From the NCBI GenBank assembly GCA_025354565.1, contig JANXMQ010000161.1:1-64000 (forward strand): a stretch of DNA of 64,000 nt. Direction: 5' to 3'. Below, in pieces: positions 34,282 to 43,592 of this stretch. Both the position numbers and the translations under genes were made by a program. The notes under the pieces are model-generated. The model saw nothing but the letters and a program-made list of their open reading frames with translations. It was not told the DNA's origin and searched no databases. The DNA is from Akkermansiaceae bacterium. GTDB lineage: Bacteria > Verrucomicrobiota > Verrucomicrobiia > Verrucomicrobiales > Akkermansiaceae. Each line of letters opens with the position of its first letter. The first letter of the stretch is position 1.

Positions 34282-36045
34282 CTAGTCAGCACTCAACAAG
34301 AGGCTGGGAAAATACTCCGGGGATTCTTTGGTTTGCACGATTTCACTCTGGATGAGCGCGATGGCTCCCGTGTCATTGTCCGCCTTCAGTCGCTCAATCT
34401 GTTTTTCGAGACCTAGGATATAGATGGGAGCCAGCTTGGAGAGATCCTGATGGTACTGGTCGTCAATACCAATTTCTTTCGCATGATATTCCTCACGGAT
34501 GGCATCAGCATTATCCACCATGTCGAGTTTTCCCCGGAGCGCATCGGGAATTCTTCCACTGTCATTCCTCAAACTTTCGACCGCGACATCCAAGTCACGA
34601 TTCACGGAAGGGCCGTTGGATTTCATTTTGCGAAGTTGGCGGTTGAGGGCGATTTCAAAGTCGGCAAAATTGTTAGTAAGGTTCGTGCGATAGGCGAGAC
34701 TCGTGGGTTTAGCGCGGTCTTGCATGATCTTTTTGGCCCGTGCAAAAAACTCGGTGACGTCGGATTTAGGTGCTGCTTGGTCAGCGATTGGATCGCCATG
34801 ATTGGAATCCTCGTCACGCTTTAAATCCGGTTTGACGCCCGGATCGTGCGGCGGGTTGGTTGGAGAATGATCCGGTTCCGGGGCGACGATCGGGGGCGGT
34901 TCCTTGTGCTGATCCTTGGGCGTAAAGGCTGGCTTGGGGGGGGGCTTGATCTGCGGAAGAATCACGATCGGCATCACCTGTTTGGTAGGTTGCAACTTAC
35001 GATAGTAGGAATACGCGGCGATGACTCCGCCAGCCACGATCAACAGCACGACGATCATCGGGATGGGCGATGAGTTATTGACCTTGGCCGGGGGGGGGCG
35101 GCGAACGGTTTGCACCCGGCGGGGGCCGTTGATAGGGGTCGTTCTAGGAATTTTTGGCAGGTTTTCTGCGCGCCTCCGTTCGGGGGAGGGCAAATTAGGG
35201 GTAATTGACGCAACCCTCGGGCCTTTTCCCATCGATGTGGCGATCACCTGTAAATCGGACGCCATCTCCTTAGCGCTGGAGTAGCGGGCGGCCGGTATGG
35301 GCTGAGTAGCGCGCCGGATGATCGTGTCGAAGCGGGGATCGCAGGGGACGATCGTAGAGGCTGGCCGTGGATCCGTGGCGGGGAGTTTCCCGGTCAATAG
35401 TTCGTGAAGCAGGACTCCGACGGAAAAAATGTCGGCTCGATAGTCCACCGAGTGCGGGGAATCGACCACCTCGGGTGCGGTATAATGAGGCGTTCCGAAA
35501 ATTTCCTCTCCGACCTCGATTTTCCGCTCGATGGGCCGTGCCAAACCGAAATCGCCGATCTTGGGCTGGGCGTGTTGATCTAGCAAAATGTTAGACGGCT
35601 TGATGTCGCGGTGAAGGATACCGTTTTCGTGGGCGTGGGCGAGACCGTTGCAGATGCCGATGACGAGGCGGGCGACCTCCGCAGGGGCGATCGCGATGCC
35701 GTGGGCAGAGTGATAGATCGACTTGCCGGCGACGAACTCCATGATGATGAAGAGCATGCCCTGTACTTCGCCGAAATCGAAAACGCTGATGAGATTCGGG
35801 TGGTTCAGGCGGGCCATCGCCTTGGCCTCCGCCTCAAAGCTCGCACAGAACGCCGCGTCCTTGCTGAATTCCATGGGCAGGATTTTCAGCGCCACCGTCC
35901 GGTCCAAAGACTTTTGCACCGCATAATAAACCGCACCCATACCGCCGGTAGCGATGAGGCCTTGGATTTCATAGCCCGGAAACAAGGGGGCCAGATCGGC
36001 TGGACTCGGCGCGACAAAGCCGGAATGTAAGTGAGAATCACTCAT
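34282..36045 (-). CDS. Membrane Ser/Thr protein kinase (PknB type)
   Basis: The first 270 residues form a eukaryotic-like kinase. They contain GLIATGGMGAVYYAVQ (Gly-rich loop), VALKILP (VAxK lysine), HRDIKPSNILLD (catalytic loop), IGDFGLARP (DFG) and GTPHYTAPE. A proline/arginine-rich linker follows, then one membrane segment (IPMIVVLLIVAGGVIAAYSYY, about residue 350). The outer part is rich in Pro/Lys/Glu and then helical (residues about 440-587, with coiled-coil character: DQYHQDLSKLAPIYILGLEKQIERLKAD), probably a sensor. The chosen ATG gives MSDSHLHSG; an ATG four codons earlier is possible. Kinases of this form are frequent in Verrucomicrobia and Planctomycetes. Ligand and substrates are unknown. 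Confidence 0.92.
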   Translation of the reverse strand: MSDSHLHSGFVAPSPADLAPLFPGYEIQGLIATGGMGAVYYAVQKSLDRTVALKILPMEFSKDAAFCASFEAEAKAMARLNHPNLISVFDFGEVQGMLFIIMEFVAGKSIYHSAHGIAIAPAEVARLVIGICNGLAHAHENGILHRDIKPSNILLDQHAQPKIGDFGLARPIERKIEVGEEIFGTPHYTAPEVVDSPHSVDYRADIFSVGVLLHELLTGKLPATDPRPASTIVPCDPRFDTIIRRATQPIPAARYSSAKEMASDLQVIATSMGKGPRVASITPNLPSPERRRAENLPKIPRTTPINGPRRVQTVRRPPPAKVNNSSPIPMIVVLLIVAGGVIAAYSYYRKLQPTKQVMPIVILPQIKPPPKPAFTPKDQHKEPPPIVAPEPDHSPTNPPHDPGVKPDLKRDEDSNHGDPIADQAAPKSDVTEFFARAKKIMQDRAKPTSLAYRTNLTNNFADFEIALNRQLRKMKSNGPSVNRDLDVAVESLRNDSGRIPDALRGKLDMVDNADAIREEYHAKEIGIDDQYHQDLSKLAPIYILGLEKQIERLKADNDTGAIALIQSEIVQTKESPEYFPSLLLSAD

Positions 36046-36171
36046 GAGGAAGGGCAAAACAAAGGCGCTAGCATACAGGTGATACTAATCTTCGTAAACC
36101 TCGTATTTCAAGACTAATGATCCGCAACACGGTTATCCCCGAGAGCACCAATCGCCACAACCGAGCCGTTT

Positions 36172-37542
36172 TCACCCACGGAATGGCGCGTGATAAATGA
36201 ACCACTCGGGCAGCTTGATCGCGGTATTATAGAGCATGTGGAGCGCAACGACCGTGGTCAGCGAGCCGGTTCCAGCATAGAGCAGTGCGCAGGAAAAACC
36301 AAAAATCCCCACACTCACCAAGCCGTAGCCATCATAAAAATGCAGCGTTGCAAATACCGCCGATGACACCAACGCCGCCGCAATGACCCCGATCCGGTTG
36401 CGGCACGCGCGGAACAAGACCCCACGGTAAAGAATTTCTTCGGCGAGCGGGCCGAGTATGCAGGCGGAAATCACCGCGAAGGCCAGCCCCCACAGCCCGG
36501 CATCCCCCGCATTCAGGCCACCGCCCGGCTCGTTCGATCCCGCACCGAGCGTCCGCTGTAATCCAAGATCGATGATCATCAACAGCGAAAATATGCCAAA
36601 GAGTGCTCTCACCGCGACCGGTCGGTTCATTCCCATCACCCGGACCGCATGGCTGGGACGGCGAAAAATTAGTCCCAGCGCGATCAGAGACGGCAGCATT
36701 CGAGCGGCGGAATCCAGAAAAATCCCCACCGCGGGATGCAGCCCCGGCAAGCTGTCGATACCCACTTCCAGCGTCATCGTGAAGCCGATCCATGCCAGCG
36801 TGGCGACGAGGAAAACCACCAAACCGAGCGAGATAGGCCATGCTCCGCCGTAACCTTTAGGGTGATTGGAAAGACCGGCTTTCATACAGCGCAAGGCATG
36901 AGGAATGAAAGCAATACCGACCAGTCCGAGCAACCAGACTAGCGTTCTTGCGACCACCACCCGGGTCTTCAACTGCAAGTTATCCTGCCCGTAACTCTGA
37001 CGCCAATGCGCCGCAGGTGGCGCATTTTGCTCCCAGTCATCAATCAATTTCGCGTGCCACCAAGTGCCCCGGTGATTGGCCAGCAACCGCGAGGTTTCCT
37101 GAAAATCCGAGATCATCCGCCCCTGCAAAACTTGCCCGAGCGTGTCCTGCATCGGCACCCTTTCTTGTTCTGACTTGACGATGGCGAAGGCCTCCAAGCC
37201 CTGCGCGGAAATGGATTTTGCTTTTGCCAGTTTCCCCAAAACATTCAAGGCCGCACGCCGAGCCACCACCGGATCATCCACCCCGGCCAGCCATTTCAAC
37301 CATGGCGGATCATCCGCCATCGTCTCGGCCAGCCGTAGATCGCGGTCGATTTTCACCAAGGCGATCTCCTCCGTCTCTGGCGCATAGCCCACCTCTTTGC
37401 CGGTATAGTGATCCCACAACCAGATGCCCAGAATGAATGCTAATAAGGCAATGAACGGCTCAGGATAATCCCGGCGCAAAATGATGCGGTAGGGGTTTCC
37501 GGGCGGGATCGTAGCTGCCGAGATTTTCTTGATGACTCGCAA
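36172..37542 (-). CDS. CPBP-family intramembrane metalloprotease
   Basis: The C-terminal half carries the CPBP (Abi/CAAX-like) motifs: AEEILYRGVLFRACRN (EExxxR), FATLHFYDG (FxxxH) and VVALHMLYN (third motif). They lie within about seven membrane segments (for example VAMAWIGFTMTLEVG-like and LFGIFSLLMIIDLGL regions). The N-terminal 180 residues have one membrane segment and then a soluble helical domain (ALNVLGKLAKAKSISAQGLEAF), probably on the periplasmic side. Family members in bacteria process peptides or act on prenylated substrates, but most are unstudied. It is divergent from a second CPBP gene 137 bases away. Confidence 0.85.
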   Translation of the reverse strand: MRVIKKISAATIPPGNPYRIILRRDYPEPFIALLAFILGIWLWDHYTGKEVGYAPETEEIALVKIDRDLRLAETMADDPPWLKWLAGVDDPVVARRAALNVLGKLAKAKSISAQGLEAFAIVKSEQERVPMQDTLGQVLQGRMISDFQETSRLLANHRGTWWHAKLIDDWEQNAPPAAHWRQSYGQDNLQLKTRVVVARTLVWLLGLVGIAFIPHALRCMKAGLSNHPKGYGGAWPISLGLVVFLVATLAWIGFTMTLEVGIDSLPGLHPAVGIFLDSAARMLPSLIALGLIFRRPSHAVRVMGMNRPVAVRALFGIFSLLMIIDLGLQRTLGAGSNEPGGGLNAGDAGLWGLAFAVISACILGPLAEEILYRGVLFRACRNRIGVIAAALVSSAVFATLHFYDGYGLVSVGIFGFSCALLYAGTGSLTTVVALHMLYNTAIKLPEWFIYHAPFRG

Positions 37543-37679
37543 GCTTTTCTAAAAAATTCTCAATTAGCAAGACATCCTTGATTATCATTTTTTATAAATT
37601 ATCACCTTGGTGAAACGATGAATTTTTCCACTGGCGGCTTTGAGCGCGACGACGCAGGGTTCCCGCGAAGCTCATCGAC

Positions 37680-38597
37680 ATGCCAGACCCCACGGAATTC
37701 GCCATCACCACCGCATTCTGCACCGCCCTCGGCATCTTCGCCGTGGCGGCCATCGCCCGGAAGTTCGCTAGGAGAAAAACTGTCGCCCTATCCGTGGATG
37801 CCCCCGTTGATAACGATGGAAATGCACTCTATCAGCCCCCCGTGGAATTCGGACCGCCCCCGCTTCCGGTCGGACGAGTCCCCACTTGGTTCTATAACCG
37901 TTTCGATTTGCTCGGCTTGGGCTTCGTCTTTGTCGTCTTTTTCGGTCTCGTTATCCAGTCCATCCGGATGCCCGGCAAAGAGGAGTTGATGTTGATTCCC
38001 TCTGTCCTCATTCAGTCCATCGCCTTCCAGTTCATCAGTGCTGGGATCGTCCTCGCCTTTGTCATCGCGCGCGTCCGCCCGGTCGAGTGGCTTGGTTTGA
38101 AGTGGCGGGGCTGGTATTGGATTTTCCTGATCGCGCCCGGAGTCGTGCTCACCATGTGGCTATTTTTTGGAGCGCTTCAAGCGGCAGGATACATGAAGTG
38201 GATTGAGTCCTTCGGCGTTGAGGCCGTCCAAGACACGGTCAAGGTCCTGCAAAAAGCCAATGATCCCACTGTCCTGGGACTGATGGCCTTCGCCGCCGTG
38301 ATCGCCGCCCCGATCTGCGAGGAAATGGTGTTCCGCGGCTATCTGTATCCCGCCGGGAAAAAATTTGCCGGGCCGTGGATCGCCTGCATTTGCTCAGCGC
38401 TCATTTTCGCCGCGGCCCATGGCAGCATTGCCGCGCTCTTTCCCTTGTTCATTTTTGGCTGTGTGCTGGTGCTCATTTACGAAAAAACCGGCTCGCTGTG
38501 GGCACCCATGGGTGTGCATTTCTGCTTCAACGGCGCAACCGTGCTTATCCAGATGATCGCCCGACATTACCATCTCCCGCTCGATGGCGCATCGTGA
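37680..38597 (+). CDS. CPBP-family intramembrane metalloprotease, second copy
   Basis: The motifs are ICEEMVFRGYLYPAGKK (EExxxR), IFAAAHGSIAALFPLF (second His) and VHFCFNGATVLIQM (third motif), in a protein with about seven membrane segments. A Pro-rich linker (VEFGPPPLPVGRVPTW) separates the first segment from the rest. It is smaller than its divergent neighbour (305 residues) and is not a recent duplicate of it. Its TGA overlaps the GTG of thiL, so the two are translationally coupled, although no functional link is evident. Confidence 0.85.
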   Translation: MPDPTEFAITTAFCTALGIFAVAAIARKFARRKTVALSVDAPVDNDGNALYQPPVEFGPPPLPVGRVPTWFYNRFDLLGLGFVFVVFFGLVIQSIRMPGKEELMLIPSVLIQSIAFQFISAGIVLAFVIARVRPVEWLGLKWRGWYWIFLIAPGVVLTMWLFFGALQAAGYMKWIESFGVEAVQDTVKVLQKANDPTVLGLMAFAAVIAAPICEEMVFRGYLYPAGKKFAGPWIACICSALIFAAAHGSIAALFPLFIFGCVLVLIYEKTGSLWAPMGVHFCFNGATVLIQMIARHYHLPLDGAS

Positions 38598-39487
38598 AAA
38601 CGCTCCGCGACATCGGCGAGGACGCCCTGATCGAACGCCTCGTCCGCCTCGTGCCACGGGATCCCGATCCCGCCGCCGGGCCTGGCGATGATTGCGCGGT
38701 CATCGACGATGGTGGCGATTTCCTGCAGCTCTTGAAAACCGACGCTCTCGTCGAGCATGTCCACTTTCTATCAGCCACACCCGCCCGTGCCGTCGGCTGG
38801 AAGGCCGCTGCCCGCGTGGTCTCTGACTTCGCTGCCATGGGCGGATGTCCTAGGCATTTCCTAGTCACGCTCGCCCTAGCTCCGGAAACGTCAGTCGCTT
38901 GGGTTGAGGATCTCTATCGCGGCATTGGCGATTGTCTGGAAAAATTTGGCGGCTATCTCGCAGGTGGCGAAACCACCGGCGTCCCGACTGGCTCGGCGTC
39001 CGTCATTTCGATCGCCGCCACAGGCCGTGTCATTCGCGCGCATCTCGTCCGGCGTTCCACCGCACACGCGGGCAATGTTCTGTTAGTCACCAGTCGGCTC
39101 GGCGGTTCGATCCATGCCAAACACCTCGCTTTCACGCCGCGCCTTCACGAGACAAACTGGCTCGTCGCCAATTTCAAGCCCACCGCCATGATGGATCTAT
39201 CCGATGGCATCGCGAAAGATCTCCCGCGCCTCGCCGCCGCTTCCGGCTGTGGCTTCGTCATCGATGAAACCTCGCTGCCAATCACCGCCGGATGCAATGC
39301 CGCCCAAGCTTTGGGCGATGGCGAGGATTATGAAATCCTGTTCACCCTCGATGCCGAACTCGTGGCAGATCTTTTGGCATCTTGGCCGTTTCCCGAACTT
39401 CCCCTCACTCGCATCGGCGAGCTTGTTAGGATCGGCGAGGGAGATTCTCTAACTGGCGGATGGGAGCATTTCCGTGGCGGCGGTTGA
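38594..39487 (+). CDS. thiL: Thiamine-monophosphate kinase
   Basis: ThiL phosphorylates thiamine monophosphate to the active diphosphate using ATP. It has GPGDDCAVIDDGGDFLQLLKTDALVEHVHF (metal-binding DD), VSDFAAMGGCPRHFLVTLAL, GGYLAGGETTGVP, TGRV, MMDLSDGIAKDLPRLAAASGCGFVID and GDGEDYEILFTL, all in family order. The GTG start overlaps the TGA of the preceding CPBP gene. Length of about 297 residues is slightly short of many ThiL proteins; the C-terminus ends in a short palindromic repeat that provides the stop codon (EHFRGGG, stop), so the true end may have been trimmed or replaced. Confidence 0.9.
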   Translation: MKTLRDIGEDALIERLVRLVPRDPDPAAGPGDDCAVIDDGGDFLQLLKTDALVEHVHFLSATPARAVGWKAAARVVSDFAAMGGCPRHFLVTLALAPETSVAWVEDLYRGIGDCLEKFGGYLAGGETTGVPTGSASVISIAATGRVIRAHLVRRSTAHAGNVLLVTSRLGGSIHAKHLAFTPRLHETNWLVANFKPTAMMDLSDGIAKDLPRLAAASGCGFVIDETSLPITAGCNAAQALGDGEDYEILFTLDAELVADLLASWPFPELPLTRIGELVRIGEGDSLTGGWEHFRGGG

Positions 39488-39532
39488 AAACCGCCAAGCC
39501 CGAGCTGATTGGCATGGCGGTTGAAAACCGCC
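39479..39532. repeat. Pair of GGCGGTT-GAA-AACCGCC palindromes at the end of thiL
   Basis: Two identical 7-bp perfect stems with a GAA loop at 39479-39495 and 39516-39532, 37 bases apart, fill almost the whole gap between thiL and the ABC-F gene. The first one supplies the thiL stop (GGT TGA). They may also end transcription from both sides, but no T-run follows. A third copy lies inside uvrA at 29260. Confidence 0.9.
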
Positions 39533-39540
39533 GCCACGTC

Positions 39541-41442
39541 TCAACCTGCCTTACTACCCAAGTCCTCCAACTCCTCCCAGCGGGTGTACAGTCGGGCCAC
39601 CTTTGCCTTCAATGCATCAAGTTTTTCCACCATTTCCGGAATTTCCGCAAATCGCTTAGCTTGAAAATCCGGATCGTGCAAGAGCGCCTCGAGACCCTCC
39701 GCTTCCTGCTCGATGGTGAGGATTGCGGTCTCCATGCCTTCCAGCTCGTTCTTCTCGGCAAAGGTCAGCTTGCGGCCTTTCTTCACCGCAGGTGTCGCCG
39801 CCTTTTGCCGGGCCGCCGCATCTCTAGCAGCGGCCTGTGCCTGAATGCGTTCGGCCGCCTCGCGGGCCTGACGCTTTTCCAGATAGTAAGAGTAATTTCC
39901 CGCCTGCACCATAATGCCGTTGTCCTCGAAGGCGATGATCTGGTCGCAGATTCTATCCAGAAAATAGCGGTCATGGGAAACCACGATCACCGAGCCGTCG
40001 AACGCCGCGAGCGCTTCTTCTAACATCCGCAACGAGGGCAGATCCAAGTCATTGGTCGGTTCGTCCAGCACGATGACGTTGCCGCCATTTTTCAATACCT
40101 TCGCCAGCATCAGCCGCGCCCGCTCGCCACCTGATAGAAGATCGACCCGCTCGTTGATCCGCTTGTCGTCAAACAGGAAACGCCGCAGATAATTCCGTGC
40201 ACCTAACGGTTGATTACCGAACATCAGCTTCTCGTTGCCGTCGGAAATCTCATCCAACAGCGAGCCCGTGCCGTCGAGCTGCATCCGCGTTTGGTCGATG
40301 TAGTTTACCTTCACCCGCTTGCCGGTCACCGCCGTGCCTTCGCTCGGCTCGAGTTGGCCGAGGCAGAGCTTGAGCAAGGTCGTTTTCCCCACGCCATTTC
40401 TGCCGACGATGCCAGTGCATTGGCCGGGCCGCAGGCTGAGTGTTAGATTGCGGAACAACCAGCGCGGCGATTTTTCCGAACCGACGTTCACACCCGCGCC
40501 TTCCAGCTCGACGACGATATTTCCCAAGTCCGGCGGCGGCGGAATGAGCAAATCCATCTCGCGCTCCTCGGGCGGTGCTTCCATGCCTTCGATCTCGTAA
40601 AATTTGTCGAGCCGGGTCCGTTGTTTGGTCCCACGCGCTTTCACGCCGGCACGCACCCACTCCAGTTCCTCGCGCAAAAACCGCTGCCGCCGTCGCTCGG
40701 TCTGGCTGGCGATTTGCTGGCGGATGGCCTTGGATTCGAGAAACGCCGTATAATTCCCCGGATGCGAAAACGCGCGTCCCTGATCGATTTCAATGATCCG
40801 CGTGGCAATCACATCCAGGAAATAACGATCGTGCGTCACGAAAATCACCGCCCCGGGAAAGCCCTTCAAATAATCCTCTAACCAGCGGATCGACTCGGCA
40901 TCAAGATGGTTCGTTGGCTCATCTAACAACAATAAATCCGGCTGGCAGGCGAGCGCCCGACACAGCGCGACCCGGCGTTTTTCCCCACCGGATAGAGGCC
41001 CGACGATCGAATCTAACGGCGGCGTCCCCAGCGCGGTCGAAGCCGCCTTGATCCGCACGTCGAGATTCCAGCCGTCGGCGTGATCGATGAGATGGAGCAG
41101 GTCATTGAGTTCCGCATCGCTTCCTTCGCCATGCTCATAACGGCGGATCGCTTCGACAATATCCGCAGCCCCGGCAGCGATATTTTCCTGCACCGTAAGG
41201 TCTCCATCCAACTCGAATTCCTGCGGCAAATAGCCCACCCGCAGCGCCCGGCGGAGAGAAATTTCCCCGGAGTCCGCCATTTGCTGGCCAGTCAGGATTT
41301 TTAAGAGCGAAGTTTTCCCACAACCATTGCGCCCGACCATACCGGTTTTTTCCCCCGAGGACACGGCGAGCGTGACGCCATCCAACAGAGTTTGGTAACC
41401 GTAGGACAGGCGGATTTCGTTGGCGGAGAGGAGTGCGGACAT
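39541..41442 (-). CDS. ABC-F ATPase (Uup-type)
   Basis: The protein has two ABC modules and no membrane segments, as in ABC-F translation factors and Uup. Module 1 contains GMVGRNGCGKTSLLKILTG, GPLSGGEKRRVALCRAL and LLLDEPTNHLDAESI. Module 2 contains GIVGRNGVGKTTLLKLCLG, DLLSGGERARLMLAKVL and VIVLDEPTNDLDLPSL. The linker RRQRFLREELEWVRAGVKARGTKQRTRLDKFYE and a C-terminal coiled coil of about 70 residues (EKNELEGMETAILTIEQEAEGLEALL) are typical of Uup, which binds DNA and ribosomes. I chose the ATG giving MSALLSANEIRL. About 633 residues is normal. Confidence 0.92.
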   Translation of the reverse strand: MSALLSANEIRLSYGYQTLLDGVTLAVSSGEKTGMVGRNGCGKTSLLKILTGQQMADSGEISLRRALRVGYLPQEFELDGDLTVQENIAAGAADIVEAIRRYEHGEGSDAELNDLLHLIDHADGWNLDVRIKAASTALGTPPLDSIVGPLSGGEKRRVALCRALACQPDLLLLDEPTNHLDAESIRWLEDYLKGFPGAVIFVTHDRYFLDVIATRIIEIDQGRAFSHPGNYTAFLESKAIRQQIASQTERRRQRFLREELEWVRAGVKARGTKQRTRLDKFYEIEGMEAPPEEREMDLLIPPPPDLGNIVVELEGAGVNVGSEKSPRWLFRNLTLSLRPGQCTGIVGRNGVGKTTLLKLCLGQLEPSEGTAVTGKRVKVNYIDQTRMQLDGTGSLLDEISDGNEKLMFGNQPLGARNYLRRFLFDDKRINERVDLLSGGERARLMLAKVLKNGGNVIVLDEPTNDLDLPSLRMLEEALAAFDGSVIVVSHDRYFLDRICDQIIAFEDNGIMVQAGNYSYYLEKRQAREAAERIQAQAAARDAAARQKAATPAVKKGRKLTFAEKNELEGMETAILTIEQEAEGLEALLHDPDFQAKRFAEIPEMVEKLDALKAKVARLYTRWEELEDLGSKAG

Positions 41443-41567
41443 GAAACGGCGCGGATGTTGGCCATCCCGGACCAAACGTCCATCATGGATCGTAGATATT
41501 TATCGCGCAGTCGCTTGCGAATAATCTTGCTATTTCTATCATCTATCAGTAACAGCTAACCAGTCGT

Positions 41568-42353
41568 ATGGCCAGCATCCAAAATTCACCGCTCACCGAG
41601 CAGGATGTCCGCCAGATGGTGCGACTTCTGGGAGACGTCATCGCGTCCGCCGGTAACATCACTGACAAACGGCGCTTGCTCATGACGGGTCTTTGCGAGT
41701 TGATCCACGCTTCCACTTGGGTGTGGTGCATGTGTGAGCTAGATCCTGAGAAGCCCCCGTCGTTTATCGGCTTCGAACACGGCGGCTGGGATGACGAGCA
41801 TTTCAGCCACTACTTGGAAGCGATGAACCACCCCAGTATGGAAGCGGTCAGCCGCGGCTCCTCCACCGAGCTTCGGGAAATTGGCTCCCACATCACCCGC
41901 ACTTTACGCCAAATGGATCCCGGATGTTTATTGGAAAATTCCGAGGCCTTCCCGTTTTGGAAACGCGCGAATATCGGTACGATCATGAGCTCCGTCCGCC
42001 CGATGACAGGCGGCGGCGCCAGTGCGATCGGCGTCTATCGGGAACTCGGCCAACCTCATTTCAACGAACGCGAGGCTCGTATCACCCACATCCTCCTCAG
42101 TGAAGTCCCATGGCTGCATTTCACCGCCTTTCCCGATAAGGAAACCCAGGAAATCACCTTGCTCTACCCTCGTCACCGCACCGTTCTCAATCTCCTCTGC
42201 GAGGGCTGGAACCGGAAAAAAATCGCCACTCACCTTGGCCTCAGCGTCAATACCATCCACGGCTACTCCAAGGTCATTTTCAAACATTTCAAGGTCCACT
42301 CCCAAGCCGAACTCATTGCCCGCTTCACCCAAGGCGACGGCGGAGATACCTGA
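41568..42353 (+). CDS. LuxR-type helix-turn-helix transcriptional regulator
   Basis: The C-terminal 65 residues (LYPRHRTVLNLLCEGWNRKKIATHLGLSVNTIHGYSKVIFKHFKV) are a LuxR/GerE DNA-binding domain. The first 190 residues are a GAF-like or unknown sensing domain with several Trp and Cys (STWVWCMCELDPEKP). It has neither the receiver-domain aspartate pattern nor an autoinducer domain that I can recognise. Free-standing regulators of this shape recur in Verrucomicrobia. Ligand and targets are unknown; the TonB operon downstream is a possible target by position only. Confidence 0.8.
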   Translation: MASIQNSPLTEQDVRQMVRLLGDVIASAGNITDKRRLLMTGLCELIHASTWVWCMCELDPEKPPSFIGFEHGGWDDEHFSHYLEAMNHPSMEAVSRGSSTELREIGSHITRTLRQMDPGCLLENSEAFPFWKRANIGTIMSSVRPMTGGGASAIGVYRELGQPHFNEREARITHILLSEVPWLHFTAFPDKETQEITLLYPRHRTVLNLLCEGWNRKKIATHLGLSVNTIHGYSKVIFKHFKVHSQAELIARFTQGDGGDT

Positions 42354-42567
42354 GTCGGGAAAAATGCAGCAGGAAAGACGGAGCATTAAATTGGCGACTT
42401 CTCTTCAACACCCCGCATTTGGGTACTAGTCAATTTTGACGCAAGCGCTCAGATTGACAACCGCGTGGCGGATTTGCCGGGCTGGGTGAGTGCCAAAAAC
42501 CCCTGTGGATTGCATCTCAGGTCAATATTATTCCTCCGCCTGGCAGGTCCGTCCGCAATTCCCTCCG

Positions 42568-42741
42568 ATGAATCTCGACACCATTCTCCTGATTTGCGCG
42601 ACGCTTGCCTCGGTCTGTGCGAGCCTCTTTCTGCGCCACCTCCTGCGGAACCCGGCTCAAATCAAATCCCCAGGGCAAAAAGCCACCGGGCCGGATGCCG
42701 GATCGGAAAATGGTCGCCTCGACGGAAATGGAAATCATTGA
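42568..42741 (+). CDS. Small single-pass membrane protein
   Basis: The 57-residue frame starts MNLDTILLICATLASVCASLFLRHLL, a single membrane segment with the positive end inside, and ends in a Gly/Asn/Lys-rich tail. Small anchors like this often accompany metal-transport genes, and the TonB operon starts 189 bases later, but no ribosome site is clear and the length is short. I regard it as likely but unproven. Confidence 0.45.
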   Translation: MNLDTILLICATLASVCASLFLRHLLRNPAQIKSPGQKATGPDAGSENGRLDGNGNH

Positions 42742-42930
42742 CTAGTCGCTGGCAAGCAACCCTGCCGAAACTTTCTCCCTAGCTCTCTGCAACGACCGCA
42801 TGTTGTTCTCCCGCGCCGCTTGACAGAATCCGGAGATTCGAGACGCTTGCAGTCGCTTTGTGATTCTAATATTCATCCTCACCGTTAAGGATCCGCCACC
42901 CGGATTGGAGAATGATTCTGGCCGCTGAAA

Positions 42931-43584
42931 ATGGATGCCATTTCCCATACCCTCAACATCGCGACCTTCGCGGCATGGTTGAGCGTCGCCAGCGTTGGCG
43001 TGGTGGGTTTGCTCGTCCCGGATTGGCAAAAACCCAGCGCCACCGTCCCTGCGGAAGTCGCGCTGCGGATGGAGGAAATCACCGTCGGCGAAGAGGAACT
43101 TGCAGCTCCCACGCCACCGCAAGACCCTGCGCCTATGCCGGAATCCCTCCCCACACCACGCGAGATGCCGACACTGGCCGAGGCTGCACCGCTGCCGGAA
43201 ATCCAAGATTTGCCGAGCCCTCAATCGGCACAACCCGCTTCGCCCAAGCCTGCCGTCCGCACGGCTCGCGTGGCCAAAGCCGCACCCTCCAACGCCGTGA
43301 AATCCGCCGCTCCCGCGCCTGCCATGTCCAACGCCGCCCGCCTCGCTGCCGGGCACATGCCCGCCCCATCTTACCCCGCCGTAGCCCGTCACAACCACCA
43401 AACCGGCACGGTCATCGTCGAGTTCACCGTCGATGCCGCCGGCCACGTCATCGCCGCGTTCGCGAAAATTCCCTCGCCTTGGCCGCTGCTCAATGCCGAG
43501 GCGGTCCGTGCGGTTAGAGTCTGGAGTTTTCCGCCCGGTGGCGTCATGAAACTCCAGCGCCCCATCGTTTTCCAACTCCGCTGA
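42931..43584 (+). CDS. tonB: TonB-like energy transducer
   Basis: TonB links the inner-membrane proton motor to outer-membrane receptors. The layout is right: a short cytoplasmic N-terminus, one membrane segment (AAWLSVASVGVVGLL), a long Pro/Ala/Glu-rich rod (about residues 45-140), and a C-terminal TonB domain with MPAPSYPAVARHNHQTGTVIVEFTVDAAGHV and NAEAVRAVRVWSFPPG. It is followed at 9 bases by exbB and then exbD, the standard order of its partners. Substrate specificity depends on the receptor, which appears to be broken at 47.7-48.2 kb. Confidence 0.88.
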   Translation: MDAISHTLNIATFAAWLSVASVGVVGLLVPDWQKPSATVPAEVALRMEEITVGEEELAAPTPPQDPAPMPESLPTPREMPTLAEAAPLPEIQDLPSPQSAQPASPKPAVRTARVAKAAPSNAVKSAAPAPAMSNAARLAAGHMPAPSYPAVARHNHQTGTVIVEFTVDAAGHVIAAFAKIPSPWPLLNAEAVRAVRVWSFPPGGVMKLQRPIVFQLR

Positions 43585-43592
43585 ACCCCATC

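Noticed and set aside
39488-39540. Palindromes after thiL taken as a pair of terminators
   Set aside because: Stems are good but no T-run follows on either strand, and the same palindrome occurs inside uvrA, so a repeat element is the better description. A weak terminator role is not excluded.
42354-42930. Cobalamin riboswitch or other metal-responsive riboswitch upstream of the TonB operon
   Set aside because: I looked for a conserved B12-box-like element and a matching fold and saw none. The region has only a TTGACA at 42820 with no good -10 at the right distance and a TAATAT at 42867 with no good -35.
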